Source: Argopecten irradians (Eukaryota; Mollusca; Bivalvia; Pectinida; Pectinidae). Taken from it: 64,000 nucleotides of DNA. The notes under the pieces are model-generated. The model was given only the letters and a program-made list of their open reading frames with translations, had not been told where the DNA came from and searched no databases. Both the position numbers and the translations under genes were made by a program. Numbering within the stretch: position 1 is the first letter of the stretch; every line of letters begins with the position of its first letter. This document shows positions 23,800 to 35,652 of this stretch, one piece after another. The DNA lies in contig NC_091134.1 in the NCBI RefSeq assembly GCF_041381155.1, positions 10,262,755-10,326,754 of the forward strand, given 5' to 3'.

Positions 23800-26700
23800 A
23801 GCACAGATAACTGGTTCGATGTTGATTAACATGCTCTAACCTATGATATATGAGATTATGTACAAGAACATGTCATTTAAAAAACACGAGCCAGGTAGCT
23901 GCCATTTGTTGATATTTACACACGATAACCTTTTTGTCACCGCTATTGCCATGTAGATAACTCGATATGTTTTAGTGAGACACAAAGAACACACCTCAGT
24001 ACTAGAACCAGTGTGATCACGAAGCGTGTTTAAACAATCAACATTGTGTGACTACGCATATACACCTCTTAGATCAATACGAATATCAATGGAAGGTGAG
24101 GATAGGGAAATATTTGTTCTGACCCGGATTACGATGTGACCTTGCTCGTGTTTTTCTGAAAACAGAAATCGACAGACACACCCGAGAAATCGAAACCGAA
24201 AGTAAAAATTATAAGCACCGAACGCAGTTTTATTTTTTAAAGGCCCATACTTTTCCGAAACGGCTTCTGATTTTTAAAAAAATGGGAATGTAAGACGTGA
24301 TCGATAATTTTGTATTGTCGCCAAACTTATTAAATAAACGTTAATAATGCAAGTATCATCATCTTCTGAACAATTTAATTATAATAAATGAAATATTAAT
24401 TTTCATAACGCGGGTCGTATTATGTTTCCCGCTGTCATCCTAATTACCGTGGGTTAGTTGACTATCACTGCCGACAAAACACCGAAATGAATCTTCACCA
24501 TTTCCATAGCTTACACAGGAAAACTTTCATTTGGCCATCAATATATATTGTCTATCGTTGTTTTAGAGAAACTTTTATTTTTTGTTTCGGAAATGTAAAG
24601 GACGGCGAACAAAAATGACTTATTACTTGTACATTATTTGAATGTATAGATTACAATTGTGTATTAGAATGGGTTTATTTGTTCTGCTTTATATACGGTT
24701 CATTGCTTTTTCAAATATTATATATGCTTTTCATTGTTAGGATAAATACATTTACTCGTTTAGTTTCAGTTCGATACATGTACATGTTTTCAACAAAGAA
24801 ATCATACTTGAATGGAGATGATAAAATGCCAGTAGCCTCAATACAGCTTAAACTTAATGTCCAATTCAGATATTTCCGGAAATCAAAATTTTTCCTGGTT
24901 CATATGGTTTCATATTGACCTACAAGTAATTCCCGGAATTGATTAACCCGAAGTTACAGAAATCGTACACGGATAGGATTAATCAACAACTGATTAGATT
25001 AGACTACAAAAAGTAGTTTCATCGCCTGCTGAAGAAACGTGAATTACAGAAAACAAACGAGCATTACAGAGTTAAGTTTATAAATCCCCTGTACATTTTA
25101 CATTCATTAAAAAAAAACACATTAAAAATCAAACTCTATGGTGACTTTTTTATGTACTCCTAATCATAGCTAGTATCAGTGATATCAAGAATTTGCCAGG
25201 TTCATTATATTAGTATTTGTAATATTAGTCACTATATATTATAGCGAGTTAGACAAATGTTCGATCTTTTATCAGAATTATGAGTTTTATCTATATATGA
25301 AAGACCATCAAACACATTTCCAACAAGGTTGAATTCTGGGTTGATCGATTGTGCATGCCCAATGGGAGGTAACTCGTGTATAATTGACGAAGAGAAATTT
25401 TAAAGCGACATTGGCCCCGCCACCAGCAAATACTAGAAAAATATGCAAGAAACATAAGTGAATGTGGAATTCACCCTTTTGGGCTTTAGATGCCCCACCG
25501 CTGACAAATGTCATTTTAGCTATCGAAAACAGGACCAGACGCATAAGTATTTTTCTTCAGTTACAAAAGTAACTTACTTTACATCATTACCACCATTGAA
25601 AAGTTTAAGCTTCTTATTTTACTTCGCGACAAAAATATTTGAAATATTAAGTTGCATCATGAAAAAAATCTGCGGCACTATGCCTTATATGGAATGAAGT
25701 ACTGATTGCGAATGCATCAAAAGCAAAATAAATTATTTCATATTAATTTTTGTGTTAATTAAACATGTATATATATATATACAATTAACACCAATTATTG
25801 TTCAAATGTAAAGTATCGTGTATGCACTGTCGGCGATGGAGCGTCTTTAAAATATTACACATACATATGTAAGTACTCATAAGGTCACATACCTCAGCTC
25901 TGTTAGTTTTTCAAATAATGAATGTTCACATTTCAGTATAATAGACAAAGTTTACCAAAAATACCAGAGATGTAAGATGAAGATTTCTACATTTATTTGT
26001 GTATAGACCATGAGTTTCCTGACCTTCCCGAATTCATATTGTTGGAAATGAAAACTAAGCCGGGTACTAATTAATAAAGAAAATAACCCAAACGACAATT
26101 TGAATAATCTTAGAATATTATAATTGTTTATGTTGACATATCATCGATCCTCGCTGATACATACACACAAATCCACGTGCCCTTCAAGTCATATTTGGCC
26201 CCGCCCACCTTGTAAACGAACCATCCAATGCGAAAACGTTTTGATTCTCAACGCCGCGGAGTACTTAATTGTATTACACTTTCGGCGTTCAAAGATAGGG
26301 TTCAACGGCAGTAAGAGACGAAATGACACAAATCAGTCACTGTAGATACATATACTAACAACAATGACTAACATTTATTTTGATTTTTTACTAGGTTCAG
26401 AGCTGACAATAATCAGGCCTATTCGATGATTTGTTCTGATTGCATCGACGATAGGATGGTATCTCTTTGAAACTGACACCTGGCTATATATATCCCTGAA
26501 AGGTAAGAATTGCTGTATATAGAACAACCAGCTAAATAATTTTACATAGACCACAGTTTTGAAGTTTGTTAAAGTTTTGTAATGTTTTATTAAAACAAAG
26601 GAGTATTAGTTAGCTATTGTGTTCTATAATTAAAGTCTATGTTCTCATAAACAATAGATGATAAAATGTTTGAGTCCTTCAACTCAATATCCAACCACGG

Positions 26701-26842
26701 TAGCCATGTTGAAATCAGGCGCATTTTGCACTAAAAAATCTTGAAATTCTAATGTTTTTACCTGTTCATTATCAAAATTGGTATTTTAAACCTAAATCTC
26801 GATCTGAATTTCCAAATTTATATTATGGTTATTTAAGCATTA
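23800..26842. other. Intergenic, AT-rich, nothing firm
   Basis: Several frames of 70-80 codons occur, but none has splice context or family resemblance. A TATATATATATA run lies near 25769. No RNA gene was recognised. Confidence 0.45.
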
Positions 26843-26998
26843 AATTGCCTTCTTGGGAGATTTATGGTCCTATATTTCTCCCAGGATTGCAGACAAATTG
26901 AATAACGCGCGTTTAGCGCGTAATGATTAATTTGTCTGCAACCCTGGGAGAATTATAGGATCATAAATCCCCCAAGAAGGCAATTTAATGCTTATATT
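26843..26998 (+). repeat. Foldback hairpin, family D
   Basis: Arms start TAAGCATTAAATTGCC and close with GGCAATTTAATGCTTATA. The inner arms pair ACAAATTGAATAACGCG with CGCGTAATGATTAATTTGT, around a TTTAG loop. The hairpin spans about 150 nt. The right flank is TATATTTCTGG, reminiscent of the TATATTTACA junction beside the family A and B hairpins. No second copy was seen in the window. Confidence 0.7.
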
Positions 26999-27097
26999 TC
27001 TGGTTTGTATCATTTTTAAGCCAACCTGTAATATACAATGTAATCGCTATTACCAAATCAAATTCCCCGCTGCCCCCGTCAATGGAGCCTCTTCTTG

Positions 27098-27141
27098 TGA
27101 CGTCATAAGTACCTCCGACGTCATGAGAACTCCCGACGTCA
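27098..27141. promoter_or_regulatory. Three CRE-like GACGTCA sites at exact 18-bp spacing
   Basis: GACGTCA occurs at 27099-27105, 27117-27123 and 27135-27141. The first is a full palindromic TGACGTCA, the known CREB/ATF consensus. A looser cluster of GCGTCATTACGTCATTACG and GACGTCG follows at about 27333-27362. All lie 0.5-0.8 kb upstream of the second ZNFX1 copy. A regulatory role is inference; the spacing may simply reflect an 18-bp tandem duplication. Confidence 0.4.
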
Positions 27142-30100
27142 TTCGCGGTAAAAAATTAGTCCATGGGTAAAAAAATAAAATCATCAGTACACTTCCAACA
27201 TTTTAATCAATATGTTCCATCTTTATGATATTCAACATTTTAAAATCATAACTACAAATATTGTTGCGAATAACATAGAACAATAGGGGTTTTTCATTCC
27301 AGTAGTACGCAAGTACACACACAAATTGCGCATTGCGTCATTACGTCATTACGACGTCGCTCAGAACGACGTTACAATACATGTTATACATATCACTACA
27401 CCAACGGGAATTATAGGAGAATTATGATCTCATAAATTCCCCTTTTGGTTGGTAAGGTTATATAGCGTCAGTCCCGAGCAAATGGAAATATTTAGGAATA
27501 ATTACTTGACAGAAAACATTTTTATATTGGAAATTCATAATTAGCCAGCCAATCTGCGGCCGGGATAATATTCTATCCTGGTGGTCTCAATCTTGTTTTT
27601 TCATGTAGTTGGTTGTTCCCTGTAGAGTTAGTTCCCTCATTATTTGTCGTGTGGATACTTAATGGATATCTCCATTTATTTGCTATCGCGCTTCAGGAAT
27701 TTGGTATCAAATGTGCAGTTTACCCCCGATAGTTATACGGACACCTCTATATGTGTAATACTATCATTATCTCATTAGATTAACTTTATATCCAAGTTAT
27801 TTCTATATCGTTCCAGGGGGTTAAGAAATGCAATGGTGTGAGATAAGGAGCATTAGGTGTAACAGAATCGTAAATAAAAAATGGATAAACAGAAACGGAA
27901 AAGACATTCCTCCCTTGGAGATGGCACATCTGTGGTAGATGTGAAGAAACCAAAGATATCCGAACCTCATAATAGCCAAACGTCTTTCAAAATGAAAAGT
28001 AACGAAACAAGTTCGTTCAATAATGCATCAAGAAGGAGATCTAAAAGAAATCGAAAACGGAAAAGTCAAAAGATAGCAACAAAAAGAAAAAGTAGAAGCA
28101 TAGTCAGAAAAGAGGACACAAAATTTGATTCGAGAAGAAAAATTGAAAAACACCAATGTCGATATAGCCGAATTGTAACGAAAAACTTCGAAAGTGAGAA
28201 GCGGAAAATAGTTGGACGGCGGAAAAGGAACGAAAGAAGCAAGAGGACCGACAGTGAACAAAATGTAGATGCTGCTTTGTTTTATGGAATCAATCAAGAT
28301 AAATTGACTGTGAAAATGAAAAATGTAATTGACAATGATCAAAGACAACATGAAGTTATAACTATTCTTCACAATATCTGCCAATCACCTTACAGACATT
28401 GCGTTAGAAGAGTCTTCTACGCTTTGAGTAAAGAAAAGTTTTTTCAGCGAAAAGACGTTTTAGAAATGTTTGAACAGATTATCCAATCAATTTGATACTA
28501 AGTCAGTCGAGTAAACGCCAAACGTCTTGTGAGGGATCCGATTGTTTAAAATCACCAGTAGATCATGATTCAGGGACCCCCAGGTACGGGGAAAACGATC
28601 ATCGCTTTGAAGATGTTGGAACTTTTCCTAAATAATGAAGCTCTCTGGAACAAAAATGACATCGGACCAATCGTTCTGCTAAGCTATACAAATCATGTTC
28701 TGGACCAGTTCATTCAGGGTGTTCTCGTTATGCCTATATTGGATAATGCCTCAACTTCAGATATTGTTAGAGTTGGCTCGCAGTCGAGGACCGAACGTAT
28801 AGACAAATATAATCTTGTGCATCATAGAAAAGACACAAAGAAAATATGAATTCTGCACGTTCAAAAGTATTTAGCGCAGCTAAAAGACACAACAAGATTG
28901 CAAATGCTGTGAGAGTATATCAAATGTCACTTATCCATGAAAAATTCCTGCAGAGTAATGGTGCTATTCCAGAGCACCTCTTCCGCTCCCTCAGAAGCCT
29001 AAAACTACTGTCGTTACCAAGTGATGGAACATATCTTTGCCGGTGGTTCGGCATTTTTAACAATGATTTTGTCCAACGGCAAATAAACAGAGATGAATAC
29101 AGCAATCAAGGTAGGGAAGCGAGGTTCGATCAAGATACTCCAGTTACGATGGATGATAATTTTTAAAACCTTTATTAACTGAAACAAATGACAAACAAAA
29201 TGTGAAATACTGGTCTGGAATTGGACCAAGTCAAAAGAAAGATATTCTACAGAAAATTAACCGTCTTATCATACAGACTTCAGAGATGTCGAAAACAGAA
29301 GAAAGTAAAATTGTAGATGTCTGGGATCTGACTGTTAATGACCGGTGGCGGCTTTATAAACGTTGGATTAACATAATCCTCCAAGCCTTGCAAAAGCACA
29401 TGACTGTCACGAAAAACGTGTTCAAGAACGCTTTTAGGAGACTCAAAGAATGCCAACATTTTGAAGACACCGAAATATTAGAACAGGCAAAAATTATAGC
29501 TATGACAACAACACGAGCTGCGAATGACAATGATATTCTTCGTAGGATCTAACCAAAGATTATGGTGATTGAGGAAGCCGCCGAGGTACCTGACCATCAC
29601 GTGCTGGCCTGTTTGGTTCCTTCTCTTCAGCACCTAGTGATGATTGGGGACCACCAACAGCTCAGGCCAAGCTACAATGACTACAAAACCGCCATGCGAT
29701 ATGGATTGAATGTGTCCGTCTTTGAGCGTCTTGTCACAGCTGGACTTCCATTTCAACAGTTACGGTTCCAGCACAGGATGAGACCTGAAATTGCAGATTT
29801 GTTGACGCCAACCATATACCCTGAGTTACAAAACCACACAAGTGTTTTGGAGATTCCTGACGTCAATGGAATGCAACATAATGTGTATTTCTTAACTCAC
29901 AAGGATCAGGAGAGTACAGATGTACAACATTATTCCAAAAGTCGTCAAAATAAACACGAAGTTGAATTCATTTCTCAGCTATACCGTTACTTGCGTCTTC
30001 AAGGATACGGTAGTAGGGACATCACTGTACTTACAACGTACAAACAACAGGAGAAACTTTTAAAAGATGCTATCACAGCCATCGAAAATACGGAAGTGTT

Positions 30101-30368
30101 TTTTACGAACAAACCAGAATACACAACCGACACAAAACCCCAAAATAATGTCAGCAAAAATGACTCCAATCCAAGGATTGGTCGATATCACGACGAGGAG
30201 GTTGAACGTGCAGTTGTGACAACCGTAGACAATTTCCAAGGAGAAGAAAGCAACATCATCTTGTTGTCGCTTGTTAGAAGTAACTTTGAAGAAAGCATCG
30301 GCTTTTTAGGAGAACCAAATAGAACATGTGTGGCTTTATCTAGAGCCAAAGCTGGTCTATACGTTATA

Positions 30369-31433
30369 TAGGGATTGGATTTCGTTTTTATGTTAACCAT
30401 GCTTGTATGGAGCAATTCCTCTAAGAATATATTCTATGGGGCGCGTTAGCGCCCCCAATATTTAATATATTCTTAGAGTAATTGCTTCATACAAGCATGG
30501 TTAACTTAAAAACGAAATCCAATCCCTATATTTACACTCACACGACTTTTTATTTATGTTTTATGCAATAAAATCGTCATTTGAAAGTGACGTAATTATT
30601 CAATAAAAGTCGGTCAAAAGTTGGAGGAGCTTACTCAATTGAACAGCAAATGATGACTCTTCACGTAAGATATAATTATTCATCCGCGACGAAAAAAAAT
30701 CAATATTTTAGTGTAAAATAAACATGACAAACAAAGTAAATTTCAGAGATAATTTTATTTAATCATTTCAGAACTTTAAATAGGTATTCACTTTTGCTAA
30801 AAATTTTATATATAGCGTAATAACATAAAGTATTTGTACTCGGCCACATGTGTGAACTCGGTGACCGTTATTGTTCAGCGAGGCGAGGCTAACGCATGCT
30901 TACACACTGGAGTTTTCCGAAGTTGTCAAAACACCGATGTTCAAGTAGCTAAATTTGTTTGAGATTGCCGTCTGACTTGACGATATTACATCCTTCGAAG
31001 CCATGTGATTATATAATCTACGCTTATATCGATCGCCATCTATAGATGGAACAACTTCACTTGTGTTCGATGGATGCATTGTATTTGTGGTGACGTGTGA
31101 CTGTCAACACGTGGATTACTAGCGGTGCATGATTTATAATACACATGATTAAATTCTCAAAGAACAAAGACAAGAGAATATGTTTATAACTGACCTGGCT
31201 CTGTCAGAGGGTGTATTGTTTACATTTTCCCCAAATTCTATGAAAAACAGCAATATACACGTAATGTTACGTCAAAATGTAAACAAAGCCATGTGTTTCT
31301 TTTAAAAAAGTAGCCCCTTTACGTTGCATAGAACATTTTCATACGCAAGTTCAAAGTTCAATGTTACCATGCAGTTATGGTAAACAAAATCGGCTAGTAC
31401 TTGCGTTTAGTGAACAAGCCTAACAAGTGTAAA
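30369..31433 (+). mobile_element. Foldback element, family B copy 1, inserted in ZNFX1 pseudogene
   Basis: The hairpin at 30369-30530 has arms TAGGGATTGGATTTCG and its complement, with apex GGCGCGTTAGCGCC. A TATA joins it to a body beginning TTTACACTCACACGAC and ending AACAAGTGTAAA. Left flank ACGTTATA and right flank TATAGGGAATTGC join into the uninterrupted ZNFX1 reading frame (compare 7477-7490 in the intact gene), giving a TATA (or TA) target duplication. The body is repeated inverted at 57918-59172. No transposase frame is present, so the element needs a partner in trans if still mobile. Confidence 0.88.
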
Positions 31434-31512
31434 TATAGGGAATTGCACACTATTGCGGGAAAATAATGAGGTTTGGAGGAAAATACTTGACAAAGCAGAA
31501 TAAAAAGGATTT

Positions 31513-33006
31513 ATGGGTCCATCGCTTACACTTTGCTGCAAAAACCACCCTCAAAAAAGAACTCACGTTTCAGTCGCAATTGATTTTCAAAAGGCTGCTA
31601 ACGGCGGTTGCTCCATTAAATGTTCCGCAAGACTTGTATGTGGGCATAACTGTCCTCTAAAATGCCATTCAGATGACCCGAACCACGATCGAAGGCTGTG
31701 TTTATCTGTGTGCGGACGGCTATGTCCTGAAGGACACAAATGCCAATCAAGGTGTTTCGAGTGCCTTGACGGTTGTGCGCATTGTCAAATTAAAGTACTG
31801 AAGACGCTACCCAACTGTGGTCATGCAGTGACTGTTCCTTGTCACGAAAATCCAGACCATTTCCCTTGTACGAAACAATGTGAAACCATACTTCAGTGTC
31901 GGCATCGCTGTCAGAAACTATGTGGTAGACCGTGCAGTATACATGATGAGTGTAAAGTACCTGTGACGGTAAACGCAGATTGTGGGCATGTAATACAGAC
32001 AACATGTCATACTCGGAATAACCCTGTCTGTATCGACAGATGTAATGTGAAATGTAACGCAATATTAGAGTGTGGCCATATGTGTAAAGGATCTTGTCAT
32101 TCGTGTTTTGCCGGACATTTTCATAGAAAATATACAGAAAATGAATCGATAACCTTACTCTGTGGTCACACAATAATGGTAAGCTGTGTCTCCGCACGCT
32201 GGAACCGTCAATGTAATAGACGTCTATTAAAATGTCAGCACCATGCTTGTAGATACAGATATTGGGAACCGTGCAATAGGCTGCAATGCAATTGCCGCTG
32301 TCGTGCAGAACTTCGATGTGGGCATCTTTGTGCACTTTTAATGTGTGGTCACAATGGCGCTCATTGGTGTTGTAAGTGCTCAAGCGAAAAGGTGAATGGA
32401 GGGCTACAGAGAAAAATAGCTCAAATCGCAAATCCACGAAATATCAGACTATGTGCATGTAATTGCATTTTTGACACTGTTGCGCTAGACACATATTTGA
32501 AGCATCGCTGTTATCAGTGTGTCGCTAGGCCTATATGCCCAAACTGTCGGAGCGAAATCAAGGACCGGTGGTACCTCATGTATGTCCGTAATGCGCAAAG
32601 AGTAAGATTTGATCTACAATTGAATGCAAAAGAAGAAGAGGCTTACCACCGAATTTCTTGGATGGCAGGAGAGACATTTCACCAACGTTACAGAACGATC
32701 TTGACCAAAGTACGGTATATGTTACAGATGTATAGTGAGCAATGCCATTCAAGATGTATTGAGCTTCAGACGGAACTTTTTGAATTATTGCGGTGCATTT
32801 TGGAGGCGGCAAAATGCTATATTACCCAGTATGAATGGAGATGTGTCAATATTCATTCTCTCATTAGGGAACGTCTCCGTAGAGAACACGGCATCCTGTC
32901 GATCCAGGAAATCAAGGAAGTTATGTCCTTTGTTCCAAAATTGGTAATATCACTGAAGACTTGTATCATCAGGAATATGCTGCAAAGAAATCGTTTGTCT
33001 GCGTAA
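31513..33006 (+). CDS. Open zinc-finger reading frame left in the ZNFX1 paralogue
   Basis: A 497-codon frame starting at ATG 31513, twelve nt after the last nonsense codon, corresponds to the C-terminal zinc-finger region of ZNFX1. Seven CGHxC-type fingers (for example CGHAVTVPC, CGHMCKGSC, CGHLCALLMC) and the CPNC knuckle keep every cysteine I could check, followed by a 130-residue helical tail. It has accumulated no stop while the upstream half has several lesions. It may be translated alone or may just be young. No promoter was seen between the foldback and the ATG, so expression is unproven. Confidence 0.4.
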   Translation: MGPSLTLCCKNHPQKRTHVSVAIDFQKAANGGCSIKCSARLVCGHNCPLKCHSDDPNHDRRLCLSVCGRLCPEGHKCQSRCFECLDGCAHCQIKVLKTLPNCGHAVTVPCHENPDHFPCTKQCETILQCRHRCQKLCGRPCSIHDECKVPVTVNADCGHVIQTTCHTRNNPVCIDRCNVKCNAILECGHMCKGSCHSCFAGHFHRKYTENESITLLCGHTIMVSCVSARWNRQCNRRLLKCQHHACRYRYWEPCNRLQCNCRCRAELRCGHLCALLMCGHNGAHWCCKCSSEKVNGGLQRKIAQIANPRNIRLCACNCIFDTVALDTYLKHRCYQCVARPICPNCRSEIKDRWYLMYVRNAQRVRFDLQLNAKEEEAYHRISWMAGETFHQRYRTILTKVRYMLQMYSEQCHSRCIELQTELFELLRCILEAAKCYITQYEWRCVNIHSLIRERLRREHGILSIQEIKEVMSFVPKLVISLKTCIIRNMLQRNRLSA

Positions 33007-33539
33007 ATGATATGCCTTTTGTATGGATGCGAAAATATTTATGACAGGAACTACTTTTACTCTTGTTTGGAGGAAATAAGTTCATTAGAACCAGGATTAC
33101 TTGATACCGTGAAATTGTAAGGATTCCAACAGAAGACACTGCTTTGATGATGTTTGATAATGTTGTTACATGACGGGTTCTGTACTTTAGTGGAATCCAT
33201 AGATAACAATTTCCCACCAATAGAACAGCTTATCTATTATTAGGCCACCTGTCTTATTAAGTGAGAGGTACGTTTATCAAGAAATGGTTTATTCTGTATG
33301 TAAATAGAATACTCATTTATTTCACCTTCATGAAAGAATTTCTTTAACACTGAATTAAGACAGTAGATTGTTTTTTTAAGATTAACCAATCACATTGAGT
33401 ATAACCCAAAATAAATATTTATATGTTTTATTTCTAGCTGTTCATATATCTTATATTTTAGCGCTACACTTTTGTGCTAAACTTTAATTACACTAACTGC
33501 ATTATCCTCTCGACACGATAGGCTATCCGCTTATGTGTT
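33007..33539. other. Downstream flank of the ZNFX1 pseudogene
   Basis: AT-rich; no exon or repeat recognised. Confidence 0.5.
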
Positions 33540-34036
33540 CTGACCAAAAAGGCTTAAATCTTTAAATGACCTTGCCTTTAATACTTAAGGTCGCATGGGT
33601 CAAAAAAGCTAAACAATTGATACTGATATTGGGCCTGTAACATGCCGGGATGAGGGCTACCAAGTTTGTTCAAATAAATGAAGTTGACCTTCATTCGAGG
33701 TAACAGGGGTCAAAAAGGTAAAATATTTAAAAGACCTATTGTGGATAACTAAGGGGCCTGGAAATCTTAATTCAAGGTCACAGAGGTCAAATAGGCTTAA
33801 ATCTTTAAAAGACTTCTTATGAAGAAATAAGCGGTATATAAACCTGAAGCCTGTAGCATGCTGGGATGAATTGCTAATAAGTTTTTTTCAAATGAAAGAC
33901 CTTGACCTTCATTCAAGGTTACAGGGGTCAAAAAGGCTAAAATCTTAAAACGTGCAACTAACTGTGTATATCAGTTCTACTCTATATTATATTAATGGTC
34001 AGATGACTGTTAACGCCCTTTGGGCCTCTTGTTGTA
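33540..34036 (+). repeat. Dispersed repeat with CAAGAGGCCC-type end, copy 2
   Basis: Contains three diverged modules with GACCTTCATTC and GGGGTCAAAAAGG and ends CCCTTTGGGCCTCTTGTTG. It matches the right part of the repeat at 9220-10058. Both copies sit downstream of a ZNFX1 copy in the same orientation, so they might have been duplicated together with the gene. Confidence 0.7.
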
Positions 34037-34786
34037 AATGAAAATCATCACTGTTGCATAAACAATATTGTCATTTTCACATTAACAAACAAAAATATTG
34101 CAGTTCTTACAAATGTATTTCGTGTTAACTTTCTTACATTGATGGTGATAGTCATTCAGAATAATTGCGTTGATGGTGATAGGGATATTATCATAACTCA
34201 CTCTATAATTACTGTTGAAAAGCAATTAGACTTTTGATAAACGAATTTAACCTCTATCAATAGCCTTGGCACTACTAGGACATGCATGTATGGTATTAAT
34301 TTTTCTCAATTAAAACGTTTCTGAATTTACAGTGTTAATTGCACAGTATTTTAGAGCTCTAACACTTCAACGGAAGAAAAAGCTCGTGTATTGAACTGAA
34401 GTAAGTGAACAACTAAGATAACAATTTATATAAAATACAACATACAACTGTAATTCGTTGATACTATAAATGGATATCACACCGAAGATACAAAAATGTA
34501 GATCTATGTATTTCTGGTCGTTTGCTTCGGCATAGTCAAAGTCTTTTATTTTCACATTTAGCCTGCATTACTGGCGTTAGTGTGTATATAACTCGTATTC
34601 TATATAATTGTATTTAACCTGAATTAGTGCGTATTTTACTGATATTAGCGTGTGTAAAGCTGGTGTTAGATAAAATGTTTATAATCAGCATTAGTGCGTA
34701 TTTACTGGTATTTTTTAAATGTGCTGTACATAACTGTTTGTTTTTTTTATAAAATGCATTTTATATATTAACATTTGTGCATTATA
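34037..34786. other. AT-rich spacer
   Basis: Short imperfect GTGCGTATTTACTG-like repeats occur near 34570-34710 (GCGTTAGTGTG, TTAGTGCGTATTTTACTG, TTAGCGTGTG). No gene is supported. Confidence 0.45.
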
Positions 34787-35563
34787 ATGAGAGATAACTA
34801 TCTTCTCCTAAGGTGATACGTCATCTAGTTATAACGAGATAACTATCTTCTCCTAAGGTGATACGTCATCTAGTTATAACGAGATAACTATCTTCTCCTA
34901 AGGTGATACGTCATCTAGTTATAACGAGATAACTATCTTCTCCTAAGGTGATACGTCATCAAGTTATAACGAGATAACTATCTTCTCCTAAGGTGATACG
35001 TCATCTAGTTATAACGAGATAACTATCTTCTCCTAAGGTGATACGTCATCTAGTTATAACGAGATAACTATCTTCTCCTAAGGTGATACGTCATCTAGTT
35101 ATAACGAGATAACTATCTTCTCCTAAGGTGATACGTCATCTAGTTATAACGAGATAACTATCTTCTCCTAAGGTGATACGTCATCTAGTTATAACGAGAT
35201 AACTATCTTCTCCTAAGGTGATACGTCATCTAGTTATAACGAGATAACTATCTTGTCCTAAGGTGATACGTCATCTAGTTATAACGAGATAACTATCTTG
35301 TCCTAAGGTGATACGTCATCTAGTTATAACGAGATAACTATCTTGTCCTAAGGTGATACGTCATCTAGTTATAACGCGATAACTATCTTGTCCTAAGGAG
35401 ATACGTCATCTAGTTATAACGAGATAACTATCTTGTCCTAAGGTGATACGTCATCTAGTTATAACGAGATAACTATCTTGTCCTAAGGAGATACGTCATC
35501 TAGTTATAACGAGATAACTATCTTGTCCTAAGGAGATACGTCATCTTGTTATAACGAGATAAA
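34787..35563 (+). repeat. 45-bp tandem array, about 17 copies
   Basis: Nearly identical units made of GATAACTATCTTCTCCTAAG, GTGATACGTCATCTAGTTAT and AACGA follow one another without spacers. The first ten or so units read CTTCTCC. From about 35251 all read CTTGTCC, and the last units add an AAGGAGATACG change. The array ends 90 bp beyond the stop codon of the minus-strand methyltransferase gene, so it may lie in its 3' UTR or immediate downstream region. Confidence 0.97.
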
Positions 35564-35652
35564 TAAAAAAAACAAAATGACACATACATATTTTCCGTAT
35601 AATTGATGTTTGACTGTATACATGTATTTATCACGCTTTAGCGTAAATACTG

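Larger units (their letters stand above)
27881..33006 (+). pseudogene. ZNFX1-like paralogue, disrupted
   Basis: Same domain order as the gene at 3976 but broken. It begins at ATG 27881, two codons after an in-frame TAA, with a Lys/Arg-rich N-terminus of its own. Homology then follows to about 28490, where a stop and a deletion remove some 370 codons up to Walker A (28571-28594). Further lesions: a frameshift with TGA near 28846, a frameshift near 29163, TAA at 29550-29552 replacing an Asn codon, a foldback element inserted after 30368 inside motif VI, and TAA at 31501-31503. Remaining motifs include EEAAE, IGDHQQLRP, QHRMRPE, TTVDNFQGEE and ALSRAKAG. The zinc-finger part is open to 33006. It cannot make a full-length helicase. 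Shorter products are not excluded. Confidence 0.9.

Noticed and set aside
30369..31433. Helitron
   Set aside because: No TC start, CTRR end or AT-dinucleotide insertion; there is instead a TA/TATA duplication and a very long hairpin.
31790..32437. 215-codon minus-strand frame
   Set aside because: It is antisense to the conserved zinc-finger frame of the ZNFX1 copy and is explained as a shadow of it.
34787..35563. CRISPR-like array
   Set aside because: The 45-bp units follow each other directly with no unique spacers, and the surroundings are eukaryotic.
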